This document shows positions 8,393-17,680 of a DNA stretch of 64,000 bases, piece by piece; within the stretch, counting starts at the first letter, position 1, and each line of letters begins with the position of its first letter. The translations under genes were made by a program, and so were the position numbers. Location: NCBI RefSeq assembly GCF_001688725.2, contig NZ_CP015401.2:4100001-4164000 (forward strand). Reading direction: 5' to 3'. The notes beneath the pieces are model-generated. The model was given only the letters and a program-made list of their open reading frames with translations. It ran no database searches and was not told the origin of the DNA. Source of the stretch: Bacteroides caecimuris (lineage in GTDB: Bacteria; Bacteroidota; Bacteroidia; Bacteroidales; Bacteroidaceae).

Positions 8393-11300
8393 TTATAGAT
8401 TAACTGATACGCCTAACGAAAGCGTCTTGTTCAACGGGTATTTCTTTCCGTCCGAACTTCCCAATTCCGGATCCCAATATTTAAACGGAGAGAATGTCAG
8501 CAAGTTGGTTCCGATAAAGAAAACACGTACTTGATTCAAATGAATCTTATTAACCCAAGCTTTCGGAAAAGTATAACCGATATCCAAAGTCTTCAGACGA
8601 AGATAAGAGCCATCTCTCAACCAATAATTAGATTCTTGATAGTTATTTGAATTATTACCATAAGTCAAACGTGGGAATTCCGCATTCGGATCTTCATTCT
8701 CTCCCAAAATCCAACGGTTGCTTTCTGCCATTTCCTTCAAAACATTTCCCCAACCGTCACCACCTTGGAACATAAAGACAGTTGTACCTTTGACAAAGAA
8801 AGACGACTTGCCAGCTCCCTGGAAATGAGCATTGAAATCCAATCCTTTCCATTTGGCCGAAAAGCCAAAGCCATACACCAAGTTAGGACGAGTAGTAGCA
8901 CCGATAGCAACCCGGTCATTTGAGTCAATTATACCATCACCATTAACATCTTTATATTTGATATCACCGGGCATCACCTCACCAAAGGTTTGCTTCGGAC
9001 TATTTCTAATTTCTTCATAGTCTTTAAACAACCCTAAAGCAATAAGTCCTCTTGCCTGATTAACACGATGTCCTTGCGCCAACTTATATTCGTAAATCGT
9101 ATTTTCTTCATCTTTTTCTATCACTTCATTCTTGCTGTAAGTAATATTACCACGTAAAGTAAAATTCACTTTACCAATATTATGTTTGAATGCAAAATGA
9201 CCATCAAATCCTTTTGCCTCTACAATACCAACATTTGCTTTTGATGCATCGCCAATTCCCACTTCATAAGGGATATATGAACGAGTCATATAAATACCAT
9301 CACGACGTTCTTTAAAGTAGTCAACCTCACCAGTCAATTTGTCATTAAAGAAAGAAAAGTCAATACCCAAATCTTGTTTGGTAGCAACTTCCCACGAAAT
9401 GGCAGGAGAAGCCACTGTTGAGTAATATTTTCCATTCCACAATTTTTCTCCAGTTCCTATATCCTCAAAATGGTAAACATTATTATCAGTCGCTATCGAA
9501 TACAAATAGGGGAAACGTACTCTTTTATTGCCTTCATATATAGCATCATTTCCAGTCTTTCCATAAGAATAACGGATTTTCAACATATTCAGCCACTTTC
9601 CGGCAATCTTTTTCATGAAAGGTTCCTCAGCCAGATTCCATGCACCGGAAATAGCTGGGAAGAATCCGAAACGATGATCTTTGTGGAAATTCTCCGAACC
9701 GTTGTATCCAAAATTAAAATCAATAAAATAACGATAATTCCAGTTATAGTTGAAACGTCCGGCTATTCCCTGATTACGATAAGGAATACCATTCTTCAAG
9801 TCTGTACCTATATTTTGAGTAAAAATCTTAGAAGCCTGTGTATACTTCAAAACACCTCCAACATGATGAGTTTTGAAAGCACGACTATAGTGCAGTTCCC
9901 ATTCAAAGAACTCTCTCTTTTCTCCTTCCGAATTGGAAGTTTGCGACATCACTTTCTCGTCTCTGATTTTCGTGAAATTCAATGTTCCGTCCGGCTGACG
10001 ATAACGGTCGGCCTTATAAGCAGCCGGAGATTTATAACGTTTAATCCAATTGGAGTTATACGTATCATATCCGAATCTACCTACAAAACGCAATCCTTTG
10101 GTTACAAAATCCAATTTCTGTTCCAGCGTAAGACTGGTTTGAATATTATTCTTCCAACTTTCATTATATCCGGATTGTGTAGTCATTACCCAAGGATTCA
10201 TATTATCATCCTTATCTGCCCATCCCGGGATTTTTCCATCCGAATATTCTGCTGGCATCATGATAGAATTATATCCCATCAATACAGTCCACAAATTATC
10301 TGTACCACTACCAGTATCATTCTGTTTACGTAAAGAACCGGACACACCAACCTTCAACAAAGTCGTTTTCGTAATATCAATATCCACATTCATACGGTAC
10401 GTCCACTTTCTGAAATGTGCGTTTGTATTATAATCCTTAAGGCTTTTGTCGGTCTTATACATACCTTGTTGATCCTGATAACTTCCGGAAACAAAGTAAC
10501 GCGCTGTTTTACCGCCACCACGCATATTCAATGTAGCACGTGAACTCCAAGCACCGTCACGCAATACCATATCCATCCAATCTACATCCGGGAAACGGTC
10601 CGGGTCAAGTTGTGTACGAAACAGTTCCAATTCTGATGGCGAGTATAAAGCCTCTTGATTTCTTGTCAAACGAGCTTCATTAGCCATAGAAGCGTATGTG
10701 TAGCCGTCTACAAATTCCGGGGCCTTCGTGAAAGTGCTATAGAAGCCTTCAACCTTTGCGTTAATATTGATTTTACCTTCCTTACCACGTTTTGTATTAA
10801 TCAAGACTACACCATTAGCTCCTTTACTTCCATAAATGGCCGTTGCAGAAGCATCCTTCAACACTGTAAATGATTCAATATCTTCCACGCTCACTTCATC
10901 AATGTCACGTTCGAATCCGTCTACAAGTACCAATGCGGCCGTATTAGCACCAAAAGTGGATATACTACGAATCCAGAACTCGGACACACTACCTGGTCGT
11001 CCGGAAGTTTGCATAGCCATTACACCCGGAACAACACCTGCCAATCCATCCACCACAGAAGTGGAAGGAACTGACTTCAATGCATCTACATCCACATTGG
11101 TTATGGCACCGGTCACCGCTATCTTCTTCTGTGCTCCCGTACCTGTAATTACGACTTCGTCAATAACCGTATTTGACGATTCTTTCATCTTTATATTGAT
11201 GGTTCGTTGTTCTTTTACCAATATCACCGCTGTTTCATACCCTACATACGAGAATACAAGCCTGTCATAAGCAGATGCTTTTATCTTGTATTGACCATTT

Positions 11301-11473
11301 ATGTCAGTGATGACACCCAATCCTGGCATATTCTGTATTGCAATATTCACACCAATCAAAGGTTCCTTATTCTCATCGGTCACCACTCCGGTTATCACTG
11401 CACTTTCCTGCGCCCAAACGGTTATGGAAAAGAGCAGCAATAACATACATGCAATTAAATTTTTACTCCTCAT
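8393..11473 (-). CDS. SusC/RagA TonB-dependent outer-membrane transporter (pair 2)
   Basis: A 1026-residue transporter. Residues 1-21 are a signal peptide (VWAQ). A carboxypeptidase-like domain follows (ITGVVTDENKEPLIGVNI), then a TonB box region (NTVIDEVVITGTG), the plug (LVLVDGFERD, VLKDASATAIYGSKGANGV) and a large beta barrel ending in LSLGVSVNL, with a terminal aromatic-free strand. It imports oligosaccharides across the outer membrane using TonB energy. It differs markedly in sequence from SusC pair 1, so the two import systems probably take different parts of the glycan. No anti-sigma extension is present, consistent with control by the HTCS. Confidence 0.96.
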   Translation of the reverse strand: MRSKNLIACMLLLLFSITVWAQESAVITGVVTDENKEPLIGVNIAIQNMPGLGVITDINGQYKIKASAYDRLVFSYVGYETAVILVKEQRTINIKMKESSNTVIDEVVITGTGAQKKIAVTGAITNVDVDALKSVPSTSVVDGLAGVVPGVMAMQTSGRPGSVSEFWIRSISTFGANTAALVLVDGFERDIDEVSVEDIESFTVLKDASATAIYGSKGANGVVLINTKRGKEGKININAKVEGFYSTFTKAPEFVDGYTYASMANEARLTRNQEALYSPSELELFRTQLDPDRFPDVDWMDMVLRDGAWSSRATLNMRGGGKTARYFVSGSYQDQQGMYKTDKSLKDYNTNAHFRKWTYRMNVDIDITKTTLLKVGVSGSLRKQNDTGSGTDNLWTVLMGYNSIMMPAEYSDGKIPGWADKDDNMNPWVMTTQSGYNESWKNNIQTSLTLEQKLDFVTKGLRFVGRFGYDTYNSNWIKRYKSPAAYKADRYRQPDGTLNFTKIRDEKVMSQTSNSEGEKREFFEWELHYSRAFKTHHVGGVLKYTQASKIFTQNIGTDLKNGIPYRNQGIAGRFNYNWNYRYFIDFNFGYNGSENFHKDHRFGFFPAISGAWNLAEEPFMKKIAGKWLNMLKIRYSYGKTGNDAIYEGNKRVRFPYLYSIATDNNVYHFEDIGTGEKLWNGKYYSTVASPAISWEVATKQDLGIDFSFFNDKLTGEVDYFKERRDGIYMTRSYIPYEVGIGDASKANVGIVEAKGFDGHFAFKHNIGKVNFTLRGNITYSKNEVIEKDEENTIYEYKLAQGHRVNQARGLIALGLFKDYEEIRNSPKQTFGEVMPGDIKYKDVNGDGIIDSNDRVAIGATTRPNLVYGFGFSAKWKGLDFNAHFQGAGKSSFFVKGTTVFMFQGGDGWGNVLKEMAESNRWILGENEDPNAEFPRLTYGNNSNNYQESNYWLRDGSYLRLKTLDIGYTFPKAWVNKIHLNQVRVFFIGTNLLTFSPFKYWDPELGSSDGKKYPLNKTLSLGVSVNL

Positions 11474-11496
11474 AAAATATATGTGTTTATCATTTA

Positions 11497-12930
11497 TTAT
11501 TCTTCCATAGCAATTTTACGTATCACCGCTTGTTCTTTTCCATCACGATTCATACCTCTTTCGCCCACATAGAAGCATTTTCTCTTTTCATCGTATGCAA
11601 GTGCCCATGGATAAGCGAAGCGAGCTTCTGAACGTAATGCACCGTTTGCAAAACCAGGATCACTTGAGTCATTTCCACGTCCTGCAAATGTTACTACTCT
11701 TCCTGTAGGTGTCAGAATACGAATACAATGATTGCGTTCATCACAGAAATAAAAATCATATTCATCTTCCTCACCTGCATATTCCGGATTCTTGACAAAC
11801 ACCCCTTGAGTAGGACCATTCAATTGCGCCCTGCTACCTACTCCGTCACGATAACCGCTTCCACTCGCACTTCCCGCCACGATATAAGGGGTCGAGAACT
11901 GATCAGTAGTAGAATTATAGTCCATACGGGAGATATACCCATTTCCTCTTTCATTGTATTGACGAAGCAAATAGGCATATTTTCCTGTAGGATGAACTAC
12001 CATGCGCAATGTTTCCTTTACACGCGGATGCGTAGCTATTTTCGTTGTTGTCTTGTTCTCAAAATCATATTCATAAATCACTTGATCTGGATAAAGAGCA
12101 TAATAAATCCTTCCCGTCTTAGGATGAACAAAGGCACCAACCACCTGCCTTTGCTTTGATTCGCCTAATTTTACTTCCGTTTTAAACTCTGAAGCACGTT
12201 TCTTCAATACGTTTACATTTCCATCTTTAGCCAAATCACGAGAAATAATCATATCTTGATTCTCATCTGCCGTCCAATTAATGATAGCAGGTTTATCACC
12301 AGTAGCACTTAAGGAAGGCTGCATAGTCACCGTTTTTTCTTCCAAATCAATCAGACGAATAGAACTTATATTATAACAAGTTAAATACAAATGGTCAAAA
12401 TTTGATTTCGGATCAAACGAAAACCATGTAGCTCCTTTTATACATCCACATGCATCGAACGCTCCTTCGCCCTGAAAAGCATCTTTCTCGTTCTCAAAAC
12501 GTTGACCAGCTAATGTAGAAACTAACCACTGTTTTACGTAAGTAAACTTTTCTTCTGCTTCAGCAAAAGCCACTTCTTCACCATTGTCATCATACACACT
12601 AATTTCCACATCACCTTCAGTAGCCATACGTGGTACTACACAATACAATATATTGTTCTTAACTGAAATGATATTAGCTTCTTTACCACCAACTATCACT
12701 TTCAATTTTTTGGGGTCGTTCCCAAAGTTTTCTCCATACAATATAATATTGTTACCAATACCACCCGATTTTGGGGAAAAATCTGTAATTACCACTGGCT
12801 TAGTAGGATCGAAAGGAAGGTTTTCTTCCTTTTCTTCATCCTTACAAGCTGTAAAGCAAAGTACGATCAATGGCAATACCACTGCGCATAATCGGATAAA
12901 CCGAGTTTTCCAATCACTTTTCTTTTTCAT
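11497..12930 (-). CDS. IPT/TIG-domain lipoprotein with NHL-type beta propeller
   Basis: A 477-residue lipoprotein (lipobox LCFTAC at about residue 29). Residues about 45-130 form an IPT/TIG immunoglobulin-like domain (VVITDFSPKSGGIGNNIILYG). The remainder looks like an NHL/SMP-30-type propeller, with repeated blades such as GSGYRDGVGSRAQLNGPTQGV and DPGFANGALRSEARFAYPWA. Proteins with this arrangement are common beside SusC/SusD and are thought to be surface glycan-binding or scaffold proteins. It lies 23 bp upstream of SusC-2 in the same unit. No catalytic motif is visible. Confidence 0.8.
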   Translation of the reverse strand: MKKKSDWKTRFIRLCAVVLPLIVLCFTACKDEEKEENLPFDPTKPVVITDFSPKSGGIGNNIILYGENFGNDPKKLKVIVGGKEANIISVKNNILYCVVPRMATEGDVEISVYDDNGEEVAFAEAEEKFTYVKQWLVSTLAGQRFENEKDAFQGEGAFDACGCIKGATWFSFDPKSNFDHLYLTCYNISSIRLIDLEEKTVTMQPSLSATGDKPAIINWTADENQDMIISRDLAKDGNVNVLKKRASEFKTEVKLGESKQRQVVGAFVHPKTGRIYYALYPDQVIYEYDFENKTTTKIATHPRVKETLRMVVHPTGKYAYLLRQYNERGNGYISRMDYNSTTDQFSTPYIVAGSASGSGYRDGVGSRAQLNGPTQGVFVKNPEYAGEEDEYDFYFCDERNHCIRILTPTGRVVTFAGRGNDSSDPGFANGALRSEARFAYPWALAYDEKRKCFYVGERGMNRDGKEQAVIRKIAMEE

Positions 12931-12986
12931 ACATTAAATTTTAGTTTTACTTAGAAGTCTATATATTATCTATAGTTTCACACATA

Positions 12987-14882
12987 TCAGTTATTAAATA
13001 CCGGCAGTAAATCTCCCTTTGAAGGCACACATTTTTTAATGGTCGGCCAGCCGTCTGCCGACCACACAATACGATCAAGCATACCCAAACGTCCTCCAAC
13101 TGCACCATTCTCTTTTACATAACTATGATATATCATCCAGTCAGTTCCTGCATCGTCCGGAATTATAATGGAATTATGGCCAGGACCAAAGAACGTCTCA
13201 CCATCACCTTCCAGCACCAGTGTCCAAGAATTGCTCATCATATCTTTTCCTTCTCTATTTACATACGGACCAAGAAGATTCTCCGAACGACCTACTACCA
13301 CTTTATATCTACTGTCTATTCCATCACAACAGTTATTAATCGACGCAAACAAATAGTAGTATTTACCTTTCTTATAAATATTGGTGCCTTCAAATGCCCT
13401 GCCGCAAACCTGTTTCTTCAGCACAGGCTTACCATCTGCTCCCCGTTTCACAGAAAGACCATCATCCGTAAGTTCCGTCACATAAATACCATTGAAGCTT
13501 CCGACAAACATATATTTCTTGCCATCTTCTTCATAATAAAACTGGTCTATACAATTGGAACCGAAATCATCTGTTATCAGCAACGGTTTAGCATTTAAGA
13601 AATCACCGACCGGACTATCTGAGGTAGCAACCGCCGTATAACTCTTACTTCCATCGCCCCATTTTGCCCATGAGAAATAAAGCACATACTTTCCATTGAT
13701 ATAGCGAATTTCTGGAGCCCAGAACGCACCTCCATCAGGAAGTACATCTGGTTTAGGTCTGGTTGCATTTCTGAAAGCACTTCTTTTAAATTCCCAATTA
13801 ACCAAGTCTTTAGAAAAATAAATAGGAATCCAATAGGAATTAGTTTGAGTAGCATACAAATAAAAGCCTTCATCAGTACGAATAACCGTAGGATCGGCTG
13901 CACTAGAAAAAGTTATTACCGGATTTGTATAAGTCATACCTATTTTGAAATAACAAATTTCATTATGAAGAGCAACGCTTTCATGAGAAGCCTCCCTTAG
14001 CTGTACAGGTAACAAATATTTTACAGCTTCCATCCCTTCACGCTTCACTATAATTCCTCCAGTAGCTTCATTCTCTCCAGCTTTAAAAGATATCCCTTCT
14101 CCTAAATCATAGTTAGCCGAAGGAAGAAGACGATAAGAAGTCTTATAATCCTCATTATACTTAGCCACCAGTTCCTCTGCATTAGAAGGCACTGCTAATG
14201 TGCACGTAAAGTTCCAAGGATTAGTCTGTATTTCTCCGTCTGCCCTACAATTAAAAGTAGCATCCACCGAAACCGGCATTGACATTTTACTAACACTAAT
14301 TTCCTGTGATGGCATAACCAAACTAACCGTTGGATAATCAAACGATATATGCAGAAGAAAATCGCTTTGACTTTTACGGACCTTAGCAACAGATGAAGTA
14401 AGTCTCAATGCAATGACATATTCTGTTCCATTTTTTTTGAATTCAGTGAACACTTTATCCGGGGCAAATTTCACCTCTACTTTCTTCGAAGCAATGCCCT
14501 GTTCGAGAGTAATCTGTGGCGCACTTATCGAATATAATGAAGAGGGCAACAATTTATAATCAGTTTCTTCCTCTTTATTATATGCCTCCAGATCTTTTTC
14601 ATTCCACGCTTCCAACTGTGCAGTAAGAGCAACACTCGCACTGCCCCCCTTCAATTCTACAGAGAAAGGGTACACAACTTGTGCCACATCACTACTGGAA
14701 ACTTTAATCACATTTAGTCCATTAGGCTGTACTTGTAAATACTGGTTCGAATTGACATCTCCATTTTCACCAGAAACATCCTTAGTATCATCAGAACCAC
14801 ATGACAGAAAAAGCAGAAGTCCCACACTAAGAAACATTAGCCCTATTTCTCGAATATTTTTTTTAATTAAATTGTAATTCAT
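12987..14882 (-). CDS. GH43 glycosidase with two N-terminal DUF1735-type domains
   Basis: A 631-residue lipoprotein (lipobox FLSC near residue 28). Residues about 45-185 and 190-315 are two DUF1735-like beta domains, and residues about 318-631 are a five-bladed GH43 propeller. Likely catalytic residues are Asp330 (AADPTVIR), Asp446 (CIDQFYY) and Glu498 (RAFEGTN), with a propeller-centre His in GPGHNS. GH43 enzymes release arabinose, xylose or galactose by inversion. The catalytic part resembles the protein at 34899-35906, including the shared end PVFNN, so the two are paralogues. It opens the second transcription unit, downstream of an HTCS-type operator. Confidence 0.9.
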   Translation of the reverse strand: MNYNLIKKNIREIGLMFLSVGLLLFLSCGSDDTKDVSGENGDVNSNQYLQVQPNGLNVIKVSSSDVAQVVYPFSVELKGGSASVALTAQLEAWNEKDLEAYNKEEETDYKLLPSSLYSISAPQITLEQGIASKKVEVKFAPDKVFTEFKKNGTEYVIALRLTSSVAKVRKSQSDFLLHISFDYPTVSLVMPSQEISVSKMSMPVSVDATFNCRADGEIQTNPWNFTCTLAVPSNAEELVAKYNEDYKTSYRLLPSANYDLGEGISFKAGENEATGGIIVKREGMEAVKYLLPVQLREASHESVALHNEICYFKIGMTYTNPVITFSSAADPTVIRTDEGFYLYATQTNSYWIPIYFSKDLVNWEFKRSAFRNATRPKPDVLPDGGAFWAPEIRYINGKYVLYFSWAKWGDGSKSYTAVATSDSPVGDFLNAKPLLITDDFGSNCIDQFYYEEDGKKYMFVGSFNGIYVTELTDDGLSVKRGADGKPVLKKQVCGRAFEGTNIYKKGKYYYLFASINNCCDGIDSRYKVVVGRSENLLGPYVNREGKDMMSNSWTLVLEGDGETFFGPGHNSIIIPDDAGTDWMIYHSYVKENGAVGGRLGMLDRIVWSADGWPTIKKCVPSKGDLLPVFNN

Positions 14883-15033
14883 TACATATAGATTTAAGTA
14901 ATACCCTGTGTTTTATTAAAAAAATGTTATCCTTTAAACTATCTTTTTAACTGTGTCTAAAAACTAAATTTCGTATTATATAATAATGATCATTATCTTA
15001 TATAAAAGGTGTTAGCACCCTTATTGTGTGATA

Positions 15034-15100
15034 CAAAAGTAGAAAAATGGAGCTATTTAGAATATTAAATACAGGTCAATAAATGAAAAATTAGTCTCAA
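15034..15100 (-). promoter_or_regulatory. Promoter and candidate HTCS operator of the GH43/SusC-2 unit
   Basis: Minus strand: -7 box TACTTTTG (15041-15034), half-sites TTGAC (15079-15075) and TTGAGAC (15100-15094), 21 bp apart and 38 bp from the -7 box. The segment between the half-sites is nearly identical to that of the GH2 operator (both contain TTTCATTTATTGAC). No TTG is seen at -33, as expected for an activator-dependent promoter. Confidence 0.7.
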
Positions 15101-15235
15101 ACTAATCTAAAGTATTCAAAGATAATACAGAAGAGCATTTATTAGTACCTATCTGAACAATATCTTTCTTTTATTGGGTAATTTCTTCTTCAACAATCCA
15201 CTATTTTGTGATAGTGAATATACCCCTAAACAAAT

Positions 15236-15282
15236 AGCGTGAGTTCGGAATAAGAGTTTATATCAAATTCCGAACTCACGCT
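15236..15282 (-). terminator. Strong hairpin after the SGNH gene
   Basis: Perfect 16-bp inverted repeat AGCGTGAGTTCGGAAT (15236-15251) / ATTCCGAACTCACGCT (15267-15282) with a 15-base loop, 16 bp beyond the stop of the SGNH gene. The T-run is weak. It separates the upstream enzyme unit from the promoter of the GH43/SusC-2 unit. Confidence 0.65.
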
Positions 15283-15298
15283 AATAACAATTGGCATT

Positions 15299-16378
15299 TT
15301 ATCTAATTGCTTTCTTTATAACCGGACAAACTAAATCGGCATATCTCATCATGCCTAAATCCGTAAAATGAATACCATCTACAGTAGCTTCTCCATCCTC
15401 TCCCAGCATATTCTTGGATGAAATAAAGATAATATTCTTTTCTTTTTGTTGTTTCAAATGATTAAATATCTCTTTCAACGTATCATTCTTTCGTCGCACT
15501 TCCTTAGCAACCCTTTCATCATAAAATGTATGAGGGAAAATAGGATCCTCTATAAAAATAATCGGTGTATCCGGATGTTTATTACGAATGATACGATAAA
15601 ATGTTTCCATCCGTTCTTTCATCTTTGCAACAGAAGCATTAGGCACAAAGTCCAAAACAAAAGCACCAGCTTCTACTTCAGCTATTACTTTGGCCACCTC
15701 CAAATCTAGAAATGCATTTCCACTGAATCCTAAATTGATACATTCACGGTTTAATCTTCTTGATATGATATTGGTATGTGCCATCCCCGGACGTGAAGCA
15801 CAACCTCCTTGAAGAATGCTAGTCCCATAAAAAACAACAGGTTTCTTACGAATTGGATAATCCATTAACGGCTGACTGATAGTAGCTAATGAGTCAATTC
15901 CTACAGACAGAGAAACAAGACCATCATACAATGGCAGATAAAGCATATATTCTCTTTCTTCAGGATGCATATTTTTTATGATGATTGCCTGATTGGTTTT
16001 TCCTTTCGGACGGGCGCTATTGACAAAACGCCAGTTACCATTCTTCTGAAGGCAGTACAAATCTAAACCTTTAGCCCCTGTATCAGTCATGTGGTTCATG
16101 TGAGTGTTGGAAAGCACTGTCCACTTGACAGCTACTGTAGTAGAATTACTGCGAAAACGTATCGCCATTCCGGCAGAATTACGGCTCAAATTCCATAATG
16201 GAGTACGAGATACATGCTTTAATGAATCCGGGAATCTTTCATAACGTGCTCCGGAAAAATCTGTAGCCTTTCCTAACAGTGGAAAAAGGGATGCGTCATG
16301 ATACACTAACTGTGCGTATGCATTACACACCACAAGAACAATTATAATAAAACAAAACAACCTATTCACCATCGTCAT
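15299..16378 (-). CDS. SGNH/GDSL-type carbohydrate esterase
   Basis: A 359-residue secreted protein (signal peptide ending NAYAQ). Residues about 25-170 match the beta-sandwich domain that often precedes SGNH hydrolases in PULs; residues about 175-359 are the SGNH catalytic domain. Its blocks are visible: YGTSILQGG (nucleophile Ser), LGFSGNA (Gly and Asn of the oxyanion hole) and VDGIHFTDLG (Asp/His pair). Such enzymes remove acetyl or other acyl groups from sugars. It lies 39 bp after the EEP lipoprotein and ends before a strong terminator. The acyl group and sugar are unknown. A second possible start is the Met at residue 3. Confidence 0.87.
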   Translation of the reverse strand: MTMVNRLFCFIIIVLVVCNAYAQLVYHDASLFPLLGKATDFSGARYERFPDSLKHVSRTPLWNLSRNSAGMAIRFRSNSTTVAVKWTVLSNTHMNHMTDTGAKGLDLYCLQKNGNWRFVNSARPKGKTNQAIIIKNMHPEEREYMLYLPLYDGLVSLSVGIDSLATISQPLMDYPIRKKPVVFYGTSILQGGCASRPGMAHTNIISRRLNRECINLGFSGNAFLDLEVAKVIAEVEAGAFVLDFVPNASVAKMKERMETFYRIIRNKHPDTPIIFIEDPIFPHTFYDERVAKEVRRKNDTLKEIFNHLKQQKEKNIIFISSKNMLGEDGEATVDGIHFTDLGMMRYADLVCPVIKKAIR

Positions 16379-16417
16379 TCAATCCCATTATATTCTACAA
16401 ATGTCTATATAACATAT

Positions 16418-17389
16418 CTACTTTAAGACAGAATATACAAACTCCGTTCGTACTCCTCTATGGTCGAACACTTTTTCGAAAGTAAAAGAAGGGAGAACGA
16501 TGTCGGAGGTTTCATAACTCTCGCCTATTATCTGACAACTCCTTACAGCTGTATTGGAAGATATTTTATAAAGCGTAAAATCAATGCGGTCCCTCGTATC
16601 CTTCGCACTCGGACAGGTTGTCCAGGTATATCCGGGATGTGTCACCGGATTGGGATGTATAGTCCGGTATGCATCACCATCAAGACCACCTTCCGATAAC
16701 GCACAAGTGACAGGCCACTGCAAGGCGTGAGGCGTCATACCGGCCGATCGCGTCTGTTCCGTCCAATCAAGCCAAGACGGTTCGTTGAAATCACCGGAGA
16801 CAGATATAAATGGAGTAGTAGCCGAAGCCAAATCCTCCAGCAGTTTGTCTACCATTTCCTGACGCACTTCCCTATTCATCTCAAACACTTTATCCACATC
16901 ATCAGAAGGCTCATAGCCGCCATACGCAATTCCTTCTAACTGATATGGTCCATAAGGCTTATATGCCCCATGACAATTTATCACCAAAGCTACAATCCCC
17001 TCACCCAAGTCGATATAAACTCCATATTTATGGGGAGTAACGCCCGAAAAGGGGTATCGCGAGATAATGCTGCATTCCACTTGCCCATTGTTGGTATGAG
17101 TATGCACATAAAGCCCTTTTTCCCTAATCTCCGCTTCGGAAAGATTACCACATTCTTGCGCACAAAGCACATCAACATCTATCCTGTTGAAATAATCTAG
17201 AACCACAGCAGTCGGTTTACCCCACAAATTCTGCGTAGCAACTCTTAATGTTTTTGTTACGACTGTGGGCGTGTTGTCGGCCATCACTTTTCTACTTACA
17301 CTTTTGCAACCAGCAAAAAGAAATACCGCCAACAACAAAAATAGATTTCCGCAAATGCGGTTTGCATTTCTCATGCTAACTCTCTTCAT
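16418..17389 (-). CDS. Endonuclease/exonuclease/phosphatase-family lipoprotein
   Basis: A 323-residue lipoprotein (lipobox FLFAGC near residue 28) made up almost wholly of an EEP domain. Metal and catalytic elements are present: QNLWG, CAQEC, SGDFNEP, RDRIDFTLY, FDHRG. The domain is about 80% identical by eye to the C-terminal half of the protein at 1404-3134. A stand-alone copy and a fimbrillin-fused copy in one PUL suggest duplication and relocation to another surface scaffold. Function is probably cleavage of a phosphoester or related bond on the substrate, but this is inferred from fold only. It has its own -7 box upstream at 17547-17554. The Met at residue 6 is an alternative start. Confidence 0.82.
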   Translation of the reverse strand: MKRVSMRNANRICGNLFLLLAVFLFAGCKSVSRKVMADNTPTVVTKTLRVATQNLWGKPTAVVLDYFNRIDVDVLCAQECGNLSEAEIREKGLYVHTHTNNGQVECSIISRYPFSGVTPHKYGVYIDLGEGIVALVINCHGAYKPYGPYQLEGIAYGGYEPSDDVDKVFEMNREVRQEMVDKLLEDLASATTPFISVSGDFNEPSWLDWTEQTRSAGMTPHALQWPVTCALSEGGLDGDAYRTIHPNPVTHPGYTWTTCPSAKDTRDRIDFTLYKISSNTAVRSCQIIGESYETSDIVLPSFTFEKVFDHRGVRTEFVYSVLK

Positions 17390-17546
17390 TCTTTTGTTTT
17401 CTTAATTCCGCAACACTTTACTATGGATAATTAGTTAAAATCCTAATCAACACAACACGCTATTATTACTCAGGACTTTGTCATATCAGAAGGTTCGCTT
17501 AACTTAGTGTCGCTGTAAAAATCAAACAAACCTTTATCAGACATAG

Positions 17547-17554
17547 CAAAAGTA
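17547..17554 (-). promoter_or_regulatory. -7 promoter box for the EEP/SGNH unit
   Basis: TACTTTTG on the minus strand matches the Bacteroides TAnnTTTG box, about 158 bp upstream of the EEP start. No HTCS half-sites are found at the distance seen in the other four promoters. Confidence 0.4.
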
Positions 17555-17615
17555 CAAATAAATTCTGGAAGTTTAAACAGGCTCTAACTATAAACATATA
17601 TGTATGAAAAGAAAA

Positions 17616-17660
17616 CCTCTTATCTCCACCAAGCATAGGCTTTAGGGCAGAAACAAGAGG
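17616..17660 (-). terminator. Weak terminator after GH105
   Basis: Inverted repeat CCTCTT (17616-17621) / AAGAGG (17655-17660), followed on the minus strand by TTTTCTTTTC, 20 bp beyond the GH105 stop. The stem is short and the loop long, so confidence is limited. Confidence 0.4.
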
Positions 17661-17680
17661 ATTCTATATGTAGACAATAC

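Noticed and set aside
9470..10333. Plus-strand ORF of 287 codons opposite SusC-2
   Set aside because: Low-complexity Ile/Ser/Arg-rich product, no start signal, no promoter; SusC coding on the other strand explains it.
15199..15216. Palindrome CACTAT...ATAGTG as a further unit of the 22-bp arrays
   Set aside because: It lacks the TTAA or TATATA core and no neighbours on a 22-bp pitch were found.
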